Assembly: GCA_903954065.1 (NCBI GenBank) | Contig: CAJBME010000341.1 | Location: forward strand, 1-38,675 | DNA length: 38,675 nucleotides | Source of the DNA: an uncultured bacterium | GTDB lineage: Bacteria; Verrucomicrobiota; Verrucomicrobiia; Verrucomicrobiales; V1-33 | Reading direction: 5' to 3' | Part shown: positions 32,481-38,675 of the stretch, piece after piece | Layout: each line of letters begins with the position of its first letter | How positions within the stretch are numbered: position 1 is the stretch's first letter | Position numbers and translations under genes: made by a program | The notes under the pieces: model-generated | What the model saw: only the letters and a program-made list of their open reading frames with translations | The model's database searches: none | What the model was told of the DNA's origin: nothing

Positions 32481-33161
32481 ATGAAAGTATTGACCCTCGT
32501 CAGCGGTGGCATGGATTCCGTCACCGCCCTTTATGACGCCGCCCAATCCCATCAGATCGTGGGCGCGCTGGGCTTCGATTACGGATCAAAACACAACCCT
32601 AGGGAGCTGCCCCTGGGCGTCTGGCACGCTAATAAGTTAGGCATCCCTCATCGCACCATCCGCCTGCCCTTCATCAACGAATTGTTCGACTCCGATCTGC
32701 TTCGCTCCGGCGGGCCCATTCCTGAAGGTCACTACGAAGAAGCTACCATGAAGCAGACCGTGGTCCCGTTTCGCAATGGGATCATGCTTGCGGTCGCCGC
32801 GGGATACGCGGAAACTATTGGTGCTGAAGCTATTGTTATTGCAGCGCATGCCGGGGATCACGCCATTTACCCGGATTGCCGCGAAGGCTTTATGCAGGCC
32901 ATGGGAGAAGCCATCACTCAGGGAACCTACGCCCGGCTCAGCCTCCTGCGACCATTCATCGCCTGGAATAAAGCCCGCATCGTCCAGCGAGGCGTTGAGC
33001 TCAAAATCGATTACGCTCGCACCTGGTCGTGTTACAAAGGCGGGGACCGTCACTGTGGCGTGTGCGGGACATGCGTCGAGCGCCGCGAGGCGTTTCAACT
33101 CGCCTCCGTCAAGGATCCAACCGATTATGCGGCCTCTCCGCCGCTGCCGCTTAAACCATAA
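32481..33161 (+). CDS. queC: 7-cyano-7-deazaguanine synthase QueC
   Basis: QueC converts 7-carboxy-7-deazaguanine to preQ0 using ATP and ammonia. The 226-residue product has the PP-loop SGGMDS at 8-13 for ATP, GFDYGSKHNPRELP, and VPFRNGIMLAVAAGYAE. The structural zinc site near the end is formed by Cys184, Cys192, Cys195 and Cys198 in CYKGGDRHCGVCGTC, followed by ERREAF. Length is normal. ATG 32481 fits the family start MKVLTLVSGG. It sits between queF and queE in a short cluster, so co-expression is likely. Confidence 0.97.
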   Translation: MKVLTLVSGGMDSVTALYDAAQSHQIVGALGFDYGSKHNPRELPLGVWHANKLGIPHRTIRLPFINELFDSDLLRSGGPIPEGHYEEATMKQTVVPFRNGIMLAVAAGYAETIGAEAIVIAAHAGDHAIYPDCREGFMQAMGEAITQGTYARLSLLRPFIAWNKARIVQRGVELKIDYARTWSCYKGGDRHCGVCGTCVERREAFQLASVKDPTDYAASPPLPLKP

Positions 33162-33264
33162 GCTTTCGCCCCCGAGGTATCCCTCAACTCCGGTCCGTCA
33201 TGACTTCGGTGGCATGGCTCGCAGGGCCGCTCGACTTCGAGCCGTAGGGTGCCATCATGACCGG

Positions 33265-33987
33265 GTGCTCATCTCTGAGATTTTTCATTCTGTGCAAGGC
33301 GAGGGACGTCTGGTCGGCGTGCCCTCGGTATTTGTCCGCACCTCCGGCTGCAATCTACGATGCGCCTGGTGCGACACCCCCTATGCTTCATGGTCACCCG
33401 AGGGGAGGAACATGGAAGTGGCGGAAATCGTGGCGCAGGTCGCGGCTTACTCCTGTCAGCATGTAGTCGTCACCGGCGGGGAGCCAATGATAGCCAAAGA
33501 GATGCCCGTCCTACTGGCCCGCCTGCGCGACGCAGGACACCACCTCACCATTGAGACAGCGGCCACCGTGCCCCCGCCCGACGCTTTGTGCTGCGATTTG
33601 GCCTCGCTGAGCCCGAAACTCGCCAATTCCACACCCTCCGCCGCCCAGGCCGGGTTGGCCTGGGCCCAGCGGCACGAGTCGCGCCGCCTCCAGCCCGCTG
33701 TCATCCGCCAGTGGATCCAACACTTCGACTGCCAAATAAAATTTGTCGTCAGAGAGGAATCGGATGTTTCCGAGATCCAGTCACTGCTGGCGACGGTTAC
33801 CGCCGGCGGCGACCAGATGTCCTCCCTCCACATTCCGCTCGAAAACATCCTGCTCATGCCCGAGGGAAAAGACGAGCTCACATTGGCCGCACGAGGACGT
33901 TGGCTGGTGGACATCTGCAAGGCCACCGGTTATCGCTTCTGCCCGCGAGTCCACGTCCACCTCTTCGGCCATACCCGCGGCACCTGA
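33265..33987 (+). CDS. queE: 7-carboxy-7-deazaguanine synthase QueE (radical SAM)
   Basis: QueE rearranges 6-carboxytetrahydropterin to 7-carboxy-7-deazaguanine with S-adenosylmethionine and a 4Fe-4S cluster. The cluster motif is Cys29, Cys33 and Cys36 in CNLRCAWC, preceded by ISEIFHSVQGEGRLVGVPSV and followed by VVTGGEPM (SAM binding). The product is 240 residues from GTG 33265, which fits the family N-terminus. ATG 33214 is an in-frame alternative adding 17 residues (MARRAARLRAVGCHHDR) that look unrelated. Neither has a strong ribosome binding site. QueD follows five bases after the stop. Confidence 0.95.
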   Translation: MLISEIFHSVQGEGRLVGVPSVFVRTSGCNLRCAWCDTPYASWSPEGRNMEVAEIVAQVAAYSCQHVVVTGGEPMIAKEMPVLLARLRDAGHHLTIETAATVPPPDALCCDLASLSPKLANSTPSAAQAGLAWAQRHESRRLQPAVIRQWIQHFDCQIKFVVREESDVSEIQSLLATVTAGGDQMSSLHIPLENILLMPEGKDELTLAARGRWLVDICKATGYRFCPRVHVHLFGHTRGT

Positions 33988-33992
33988 CTCTC

Positions 33993-34451
33993 ATGCCTTA
34001 CCGCGTCTGCAAAACCATCGACATCGAGAACGGTCACATGCTGTCCAAACACCCGGACGCCTGCCGCTTTCCTCACGGTCACACCCGCCGCATCGAATTC
34101 GTACTCGAAGCCGCAGATCTCGACGCCAATGAAATGGTCTGTGATTTCAAAATCATCAAGGATGCCGTCGGGGCGTTTCTTGAGTCGCTCGATCACGCCC
34201 TCTGCGTCAACACCGATGACCCGGCCTTTGCGACCCTGCGCGCGCTTTACGGCGAGCGCATCGTAGCTTTTGAAAAACAGGACCCCACCACCGAGTTGAT
34301 GGCTCGGCATATTTTTGAGGTCGCCGCCGCCCGGTTGGCCGCTTATGCCGCCACGACCGCAGCCCGCTACCCGCTGCGGCCGGAAGTGCGGTTGGCCAGC
34401 GTGCGGGTCTGGGAAACCGCTACTTCATGGGCGGAATACCAGGCCGATTGA
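33993..34451 (+). CDS. queD: 6-carboxytetrahydropterin synthase QueD
   Basis: QueD converts 7,8-dihydroneopterin triphosphate to 6-carboxytetrahydropterin, the substrate of QueE. The 152-residue protein shows zinc ligands His15, His28 and His30, catalytic Cys24 in CRFPHGH (the CxxxHGH signature of QueD), and ESLDHALC with the catalytic Asp/His pair. It is somewhat longer than typical QueD (about 120 residues), with an Ala-rich helix near residues 108-125. ATG 33993 is five bases beyond queE, so the genes are coupled. It ends next to convergent comEC. Confidence 0.94.
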   Translation: MPYRVCKTIDIENGHMLSKHPDACRFPHGHTRRIEFVLEAADLDANEMVCDFKIIKDAVGAFLESLDHALCVNTDDPAFATLRALYGERIVAFEKQDPTTELMARHIFEVAAARLAAYAATTAARYPLRPEVRLASVRVWETATSWAEYQAD

Positions 34452-34468
34452 CCCCAAGGAACGTGACA

Positions 34469-34481
34469 GGGTCAGCGACTT
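34469..34481 (-). repeat. Possible decayed inverted copy of the GTGTCTGACCC element
   Basis: GGGTCAGCGACTT matches 11 of 13 bases of GGGTCAGACACTT, the reverse complement of the element's core plus two flanking bases. It lies in the short queD/comEC convergent gap and overlaps the comEC end. The A/T flanks are missing, so it may be chance. Confidence 0.3.
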
Positions 34482-36808
34482 GAAGTCGCCGGGGGATTCC
34501 CGTTGCCGAGGTGAAATCGATCCTCAGGAGACGTCAGAAAACCTCCCGCCGTCAGCTGCCCGTCGTCGCAAAGTATAACGTCCACCGCCCCCGTCTCCGT
34601 TTGATCAAAAACGCGCGCGCCCCCGGCCTCTGCCATCGTGAGCCAGGCCCGCGGCAGCCGCTCCTCTCCCGCCACCACCACCAGCGAAGGACGGACACGT
34701 TTCAGAAATTCCTCCTGCCCCGAGAGATCGTCCGCATGGCGTCCTCGAATCCACACGTCCACCCGCATCTCGGGAAAATCGTGGGCCAGTGCGCGCTCCG
34801 CCAGAAAGCCCGCATCATTGGTGAATAGAATTCGACGCCCGGCACACTCCAACAGCAGCACGGCACACGAGTCATCAGCCAGCGGCCCGCTCGCTTCCGC
34901 TCGCGGCCACAACACTGATACCGTCGTCCCCTCGTCCAGTCTCAGCGTCTGACCGGCCCGCAATACCGGCATCTCGGGAGCACCCGTTATCAACGCCGCC
35001 CGCAGGCCGGGCGAACGCGATTCGATCCCCGGGTGCGCCAGCACTGTCGGGGTCAATCGCATCAAGGCCTCAGCCGCCCCGCCGGCATGCCCCGTATCCC
35101 CATGCGACACTATAAGACCGTCCAGCCGCTTGACCTCATGATACGTCAGTCCGGGGCGCACAATTCCTCGAAAATCTCCCAATCGCCCGGTGTCTAGCAA
35201 CCAGGCGCGATCATGCAGGGTGCGAATAAGGACCGAGCCGCCGTCTCCCACGTCAAAAACCGTGATCCGGCAGGCCGGCGCCGGCTCGTTGCACAGGCGC
35301 GGGTTCCACAATACCGCCCCGCCCGGTACCTGTGCAAACCATCCCGCGGTCACAAGGCACACCTCAGCAAAGACGAGGTTGGCATTGTTCAAGGTCATGG
35401 TCAGCCACGGCCACCATGCACTCGCCGCGGCACTCACGCCTGCCGTCGACAAAATCAATCCGGCCAGTGGCACGTGCACGAGGTTGGCTGCGAGTGAGAC
35501 GGGCGTGGCCATTTGAAAATGCCAGAACGTCAACCAGCTCGAGCCAGCAGCGGCCACCACCGATACCGCCAGCATTTGCGACAGCCATCTCCAGGAGGCC
35601 ATCGCCCATCGCAGGTGCCACCGCCATAGTTCCCGCGGCAGCCACGGATCGGGGTGTAGGCATCCCCTCAGCCATGGGCTGACCCAGGGGGTTCCCAAGG
35701 CAATCACTCCAATCACCACAAACGATAACTGGGCACCAGCCATAAAAAGCTGATGCGTATCGCCCGCCAGAATAACCAGCGCCGCCAGACAGAGGCTGTT
35801 ACTGAAAGAAATCGGTCGGTTCAGGCAGATGCCCAGCAATACCATGCCTACCATCATTGCCGATCGCACGGCTGCCGGCTGCCAACCGGTCAGAAAAGCG
35901 TAAAAAAAGATCAACGGCAGACTGGCCCAGGCCGCGTGCCGGCGTCCCAGCTGAAAAAGATTCAGGACCCGCCACAAAATGACCGCCACCAAACCCACGT
36001 GCAGGCCGCTTACGGAAAAAATATGCAGGGTACCCGACTGCTGAAACGCCGACTCCACGTCGTCATCCATGTCCTCGCGTGTGCCCAGCACCATCGCCTT
36101 GATTACGGCCTTCTCAGCCGGACGATCGTCAAGATCAAGGGTCATGGCCGCCGCCAGCCAGTCCCTCGCCCGCATCGCCAAACGCTTGAGAGGGAGCTCC
36201 GCCGCCGCTTCTAAAAGTATCACCTGTTGCACTCTGAGCTCGCCGGCCATGCCTTGACGATACAGCCACTCTACCCTGTCAAATTCCCCGGGGTTCCGGG
36301 CCGGCGGCGGGGGTGACAGCCGCCCCGCAATTCGGAGGCGGTCGCCGCACCGCGGTCGATTCTCGCCAGCTGCCGCCAGCGGGCACTTCACCATCACCGT
36401 CGCTCCTAGCTTCCATGAGCCCTCGCTCGTCTGCAGGCGCTCAAGACGCAGAGGAAAACGGATCGAACTCTCGCCCACCACCGGCATCTCCGTCACGACC
36501 CCCACCGCCGTAACGGCAAGTGACTTTCCTTCGGCTAGGGGCTGCGCCAGCGGAAATACAGCCAGCTCGGCCCGGGTCAGGGCATGCATTAACCCAAAGG
36601 CTGCCGCCACCGCCATCAACAGCCGGAAGGTCTGGGGATCTCGCCCAAACCAAACCACCATTACTCCAAAACCCCCACACCACACGCCCGCGCCGGTTCC
36701 CGGTAACAATTCAGCCGCCAAGATGCCTCCAATGGCTGCCATCGCCATCGGAGCCAGCTTGGCAAGTCGCACCGGACCGCGCGGCATCGCCACATCACAA
36801 GAATCCAT
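34472..36808 (-). CDS. comEC: ComEC/Rec2-family competence channel protein
   Basis: ComEC forms the inner-membrane channel through which single-stranded DNA enters during natural transformation. The 778-residue product has N-terminal membrane segments and an OB-like soluble region (about 25-200). The competence core follows (about 220-500, HIFSVSGLHVGLVAVILWRV), with further helices to residue 490. A C-terminal metallo-beta-lactamase domain starts ITVFDVGDGGSVLIRT. In that domain the usual HxDxDH motif reads His569-Gly-Asp571-Thr-Gly573-His574, so the second Asp is replaced by Gly. No other competence gene is nearby. A short hairpin overlaps the stop codon. ATG 36808 is in the family position. 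Confidence 0.92.
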   Translation of the reverse strand: MDSCDVAMPRGPVRLAKLAPMAMAAIGGILAAELLPGTGAGVWCGGFGVMVVWFGRDPQTFRLLMAVAAAFGLMHALTRAELAVFPLAQPLAEGKSLAVTAVGVVTEMPVVGESSIRFPLRLERLQTSEGSWKLGATVMVKCPLAAAGENRPRCGDRLRIAGRLSPPPPARNPGEFDRVEWLYRQGMAGELRVQQVILLEAAAELPLKRLAMRARDWLAAAMTLDLDDRPAEKAVIKAMVLGTREDMDDDVESAFQQSGTLHIFSVSGLHVGLVAVILWRVLNLFQLGRRHAAWASLPLIFFYAFLTGWQPAAVRSAMMVGMVLLGICLNRPISFSNSLCLAALVILAGDTHQLFMAGAQLSFVVIGVIALGTPWVSPWLRGCLHPDPWLPRELWRWHLRWAMASWRWLSQMLAVSVVAAAGSSWLTFWHFQMATPVSLAANLVHVPLAGLILSTAGVSAAASAWWPWLTMTLNNANLVFAEVCLVTAGWFAQVPGGAVLWNPRLCNEPAPACRITVFDVGDGGSVLIRTLHDRAWLLDTGRLGDFRGIVRPGLTYHEVKRLDGLIVSHGDTGHAGGAAEALMRLTPTVLAHPGIESRSPGLRAALITGAPEMPVLRAGQTLRLDEGTTVSVLWPRAEASGPLADDSCAVLLLECAGRRILFTNDAGFLAERALAHDFPEMRVDVWIRGRHADDLSGQEEFLKRVRPSLVVVAGEERLPRAWLTMAEAGGARVFDQTETGAVDVILCDDGQLTAGGFLTSPEDRFHLGNGNPPATSSR
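34475..34489. terminator. Hairpin at the queD/comEC convergent junction
   Basis: GCGACT and AGTCGC pair across a TGA loop, within the last codons of comEC and 24 bp past the queD stop. A T-run is absent, so its role as a terminator for either strand is uncertain. Confidence 0.3.
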
Positions 36809-36847
36809 CCAAACGGGAGAGGGGGAGAGAGAAAAACGGGAAACTCG

Positions 36848-37474
36848 CTAATCCAAACGGGAAGCTAGGAATTTTTTCTCCCGAAGCTCCCGCCGTTTGG
36901 ATTCAGCGTCCCCAGCTTGAGTGGTGCCTGGGAATTTGTCCAGTACAGTCTGTACCTCAGCCTCCGCTGTGGAGAAAGCCGGCGGTGTCAGCATTAACAT
37001 CAAATCAGCTAGTCGGAAACGAAGCGTCGCCTCGTCCGCCGGCGGCCACTCCCGGCTCACCAAAGCCGTCCGCAACGACTGTACCGCACTGCCGGTGTCC
37101 GCCAACTTCTCGTGATGCAACCGGCTGATTTCCAGTACAGGCTTCGGATTGAGGGGGGCCGCCAATGACTGCCGCTGCAGCTCGGCAATCGCCCCTTCAT
37201 AATCTTCCTCAACCAAAAAACGCGCCACTCGCGAGCCCGGAGTCTGAGGCATCTTCTCCCCGGAGCTGACCAACGCTTCGCTCATTTTATCCCCAATCGT
37301 CGGTAGCAGCCATGTCGCAAAAAGCACGGCACCCACCACTCCCATCACAATGAATGAAAGCATCATCGATAACCCATTCTGCTCGTCATCAGGCCGGGCC
37401 CGCTCCACCAACACATGGACCAGTAACGCCCCCATCACCAGTAGCGATCCCCACCGGAAAATTCGATGCTCCAT
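36848..37474 (-). CDS. Small membrane protein with TPR-like soluble domain
   Basis: I do not recognise the exact family. The 208-residue product has two membrane segments near the N-terminus (about 8-22, WGSLLVMGALLVHVLV; and 38-58, SFIVMGVVGAVLFATWLLP). A mostly helical region from about 75 to the end contains repeat-like helices (EEDYEGAIAELQRQ, TGSAVQSLRTALVS), resembling tetratricopeptide repeats. ATG 37474 is preferred over GTG 37492. It lies between comEC and rimK on the same strand with gaps of 39 and 64 bp, so it may share a transcript. A protein-assembly role is a guess. Confidence 0.75.
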   Translation of the reverse strand: MEHRIFRWGSLLVMGALLVHVLVERARPDDEQNGLSMMLSFIVMGVVGAVLFATWLLPTIGDKMSEALVSSGEKMPQTPGSRVARFLVEEDYEGAIAELQRQSLAAPLNPKPVLEISRLHHEKLADTGSAVQSLRTALVSREWPPADEATLRFRLADLMLMLTPPAFSTAEAEVQTVLDKFPGTTQAGDAESKRRELREKKFLASRLD

Positions 37475-37538
37475 GATGTCAGTATCCACCACTTGTCCTC
37501 GGGCGAAAACCGAAAAATCAAGTCAATCCGTGAGGGCT

Positions 37539-38444
37539 TTAGCCTCGACCCCGAGTGGCATCAGGTCCTTTTCCCGCATTCTCCTCAATTAAGGTGATGA
37601 TCTTCATGGCCACATCTACCCCGGTCGCTGTCTGAATGCCTTCGAGGCCGGGGCTGGCATTGACCTCAATCACCAACGGTCCGTCGTTTGAACGGATTAA
37701 ATCCACTCCCGCCACATTCAAGCCTAACGCCTTCGTCGCCCTGAGCGCCATACGGCGTTCCTGGTCCGACAACTCCACCGCCTCAGCCTTGGCTCCACGG
37801 TGCAGATTGGCCCTGAATTCCCCCTTGGCAGCCTGCCGCTTCATCGCCGCCACGACCTCGTCACCCACCACAAATGCCCGTAAATCAGAGCCCCCAGACT
37901 CCGCAATAAACTCCTGTGCCAAAATGTGAGCATCCAGCCCGCGAAAAGCTTCGATTACCGACTCAGCCGCCTTCTCCGTCTCCGCCAATACCACACCAAC
38001 CCCCTGAGTGCCTTCCAATAATTTAATTATCAGTGGAGCGCCTCCACAAATGTCAATCAATTCCCGGGCCGCCTCGGGATCATGCGCAAACGCCGTCACC
38101 GGTAAACCAATCCCTCGCCGCGCTAGCAATTGTAAACACCGTAACTTGTCCCGCGCCCGCGAAATCGCCACACTCTCGTTTAAGGAAAAAACCCCCATCA
38201 TCTCAAATTGCCGCACCACCGCCGTCCCGAAAAATGTGTGCTGCGCCCCAATCCGCGGAATGATCGCATCGTAGTCCGCTAGCTCCCGCTTCCCCAAATA
38301 AATCCGCGGCTCCCGACTCGTGATGTCCATGTGCAGCCGCAAATAGTCCACCACATGAATCTTGTGGCCACGTTTTCGAGCCGCCTGCGCCAAAACGCGG
38401 GTGGAATAAAGAGTGCGACTGCGAGACAGAATGGCGATTTTCAT
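37539..38444 (-). CDS. rimK: Ribosomal protein S6--L-glutamate ligase RimK
   Basis: RimK is an ATP-grasp ligase that adds glutamate residues to the C-terminus of ribosomal protein S6. The 301-residue length is typical. Motifs include the N-terminal [20 protein letters not shown], the ATP-grasp [20 protein letters not shown], the segment [20 protein letters not shown] and the metal-binding end [20 protein letters not shown] followed by [16 protein letters not shown] 38444 is preceded by a strong GGAGG, unusual among the genes in this window. Two GTGTCTGACCC elements lie upstream. Confidence 0.97.
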   Translation of the reverse strand: MKIAILSRSRTLYSTRVLAQAARKRGHKIHVVDYLRLHMDITSREPRIYLGKRELADYDAIIPRIGAQHTFFGTAVVRQFEMMGVFSLNESVAISRARDKLRCLQLLARRGIGLPVTAFAHDPEAARELIDICGGAPLIIKLLEGTQGVGVVLAETEKAAESVIEAFRGLDAHILAQEFIAESGGSDLRAFVVGDEVVAAMKRQAAKGEFRANLHRGAKAEAVELSDQERRMALRATKALGLNVAGVDLIRSNDGPLVIEVNASPGLEGIQTATGVDVAMKIITLIEENAGKGPDATRGRG

Positions 38445-38450
38445 TCGGTT

Positions 38451-38455
38451 CCTCC
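38451..38455 (-). promoter_or_regulatory. Strong Shine-Dalgarno sequence of rimK
   Basis: On the minus strand GGAGG stands six bases before the rimK ATG. Most genes here lack a recognisable ribosome binding site, so this one is exceptional and fixes the start. Confidence 0.85.
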
Positions 38456-38482
38456 ACGGATGGACGCGAATGGAAACGAATC

Positions 38483-38511
38483 AATGGCCCAACCAAACAA
38501 AATGGCCCAAC
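38483..38511. repeat. Direct repeat AATGGCCCAAC
   Basis: Two identical 11-bp copies (38483-38493, 38501-38511) with starts 18 bp apart lie between rimK and the GTGTCTGACCC elements, in the region where the rimK promoter should be. They could be a paired regulator site or remnants of repeat insertion. Confidence 0.65.
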
Positions 38512-38516
38512 TACCC

Positions 38517-38541
38517 AAAAAAAGTGTCTGACCCTTTTTTT
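38517..38541 (+). repeat. GTGTCTGACCC quasi-palindrome, copy 3
   Basis: Seven A, the core GTGTCTGACCC at 38524-38534 and seven T, in the same orientation as copies 1 and 2. Here the A and T arms are longest, giving the most extended palindrome. Confidence 0.85.
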
Positions 38542-38545
38542 GCAA

Positions 38546-38578
38546 GGCACTCGACCCAAACGCTCGCTCGCAAGTGCC
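38546..38578. repeat. Inverted repeat between element copies 3 and 4
   Basis: GGCACTCG (38546-38553) and CAAGTGCC (38571-38578) pair at seven of eight positions, so the segment between the two GTGTCTGACCC copies can fold into a stem-loop. This resembles the paired arrangement of REP-type elements. Confidence 0.45.
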
Positions 38579-38581
38579 CCC

Positions 38582-38602
38582 AAAAAGTGTCTGACCCTTT
38601 TT
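38582..38602 (+). repeat. GTGTCTGACCC quasi-palindrome, copy 4
   Basis: Five A, the core at 38587-38597 and five T, 63 bp after copy 3 core to core and in the same orientation. The remaining sequence to 38675 is A/T-rich and shows no gene. Confidence 0.85.
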
Positions 38603-38675
38603 GGCTCTTTTACATTTTTTGAGCACCGTTCATATTTTCACTAAAAACGTATTGACTTAAATGGTTTTCAGAACA

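Noticed and set aside
1..38675. CRISPR array, restriction-modification, toxin-antitoxin or other defence system
   Set aside because: No regularly spaced dyad repeats with unique spacers and no cas, methylase, nuclease or toxin-like genes were recognised; the tandem arrays here have no spacers.

Overview
The window reads as GC-rich bacterial chromosome, most likely from the phylum Verrucomicrobiota; Planctomycetota is a weaker alternative. The evidence is the gene content. There is a PVC-type secreted dehydrogenase with a CxxCH haem site, a Tat-exported DUF1501 protein, and a Tat-exported Gfo/Idh/MocA oxidoreductase. There is also a large lamin-tail/CotH surface protein with a calcium-type 'DRDHDGLNSLIEYATG' segment, and a LamG-type secreted protein. 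I identify 32 protein-coding genes. I see no rRNA, tRNA, CRISPR array, prophage or complete insertion sequence.

Layout. 0-5 kb: a mannonate dehydratase-like gene on the minus strand, an ABC-2 exporter pair overlapping by ATGA, and the ribosome-maturation GTPase rsgA. 5-10 kb: mutL on the minus strand, divergent from a run of plus-strand genes (A-type Fe-S carrier, membrane-anchored hypothetical, exported cyclophilin, coiled-coil zinc-ribbon protein). 10-15.3 kb: an L,D-transpeptidase lipoprotein, an FmdB-type zinc ribbon protein, a Gfo/Idh/MocA oxidoreductase, an Old Yellow Enzyme homologue and a Tat-exported metallo-beta-lactamase-fold hydrolase. 15.3-17.8 kb: a universal stress protein coupled by ATGA to a P1B-4-type metal ATPase. 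17.9-24.5 kb: exported catabolic proteins (S10 carboxypeptidase, aspartylglucosaminidase-type hydrolase, PVC dehydrogenase/cytochrome, DUF1501). 24.7-30.7 kb: three genes of surface or unknown function (LamG protein, 192-residue orphan, giant lamin-tail/CotH protein). 30.8-34.5 kb: DUF4112, OsmC and a compact queF-queC-queE-queD cluster for preQ1 synthesis. 34.5-38.4 kb: comEC, a small membrane/TPR-like protein and rimK.

Functional threads. QueD, QueE, QueC and QueF make 7-carboxy-7-deazaguanine, then preQ0, then preQ1 for tRNA queuosine; the GTP cyclohydrolase step and the tRNA-inserting steps are not here. RsgA and RimK act on the small ribosomal subunit. Several exported hydrolases and the mannonate dehydratase suggest a heterotrophic polymer degrader.

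The most unusual content is non-coding. Four same-strand copies of a quasi-palindromic GTGTCTGACCC element flanked by A and T runs occur in two intergenic regions, with a possible decayed inverted copy at a third. Locally distinct short tandem repeats, often with periods divisible by three, sit in several intergenic regions and especially between convergent genes. The plus strand is G-rich on the left and C-rich on the right, which could fit a replication-arm switch. I found no obvious new defence or mobile system.
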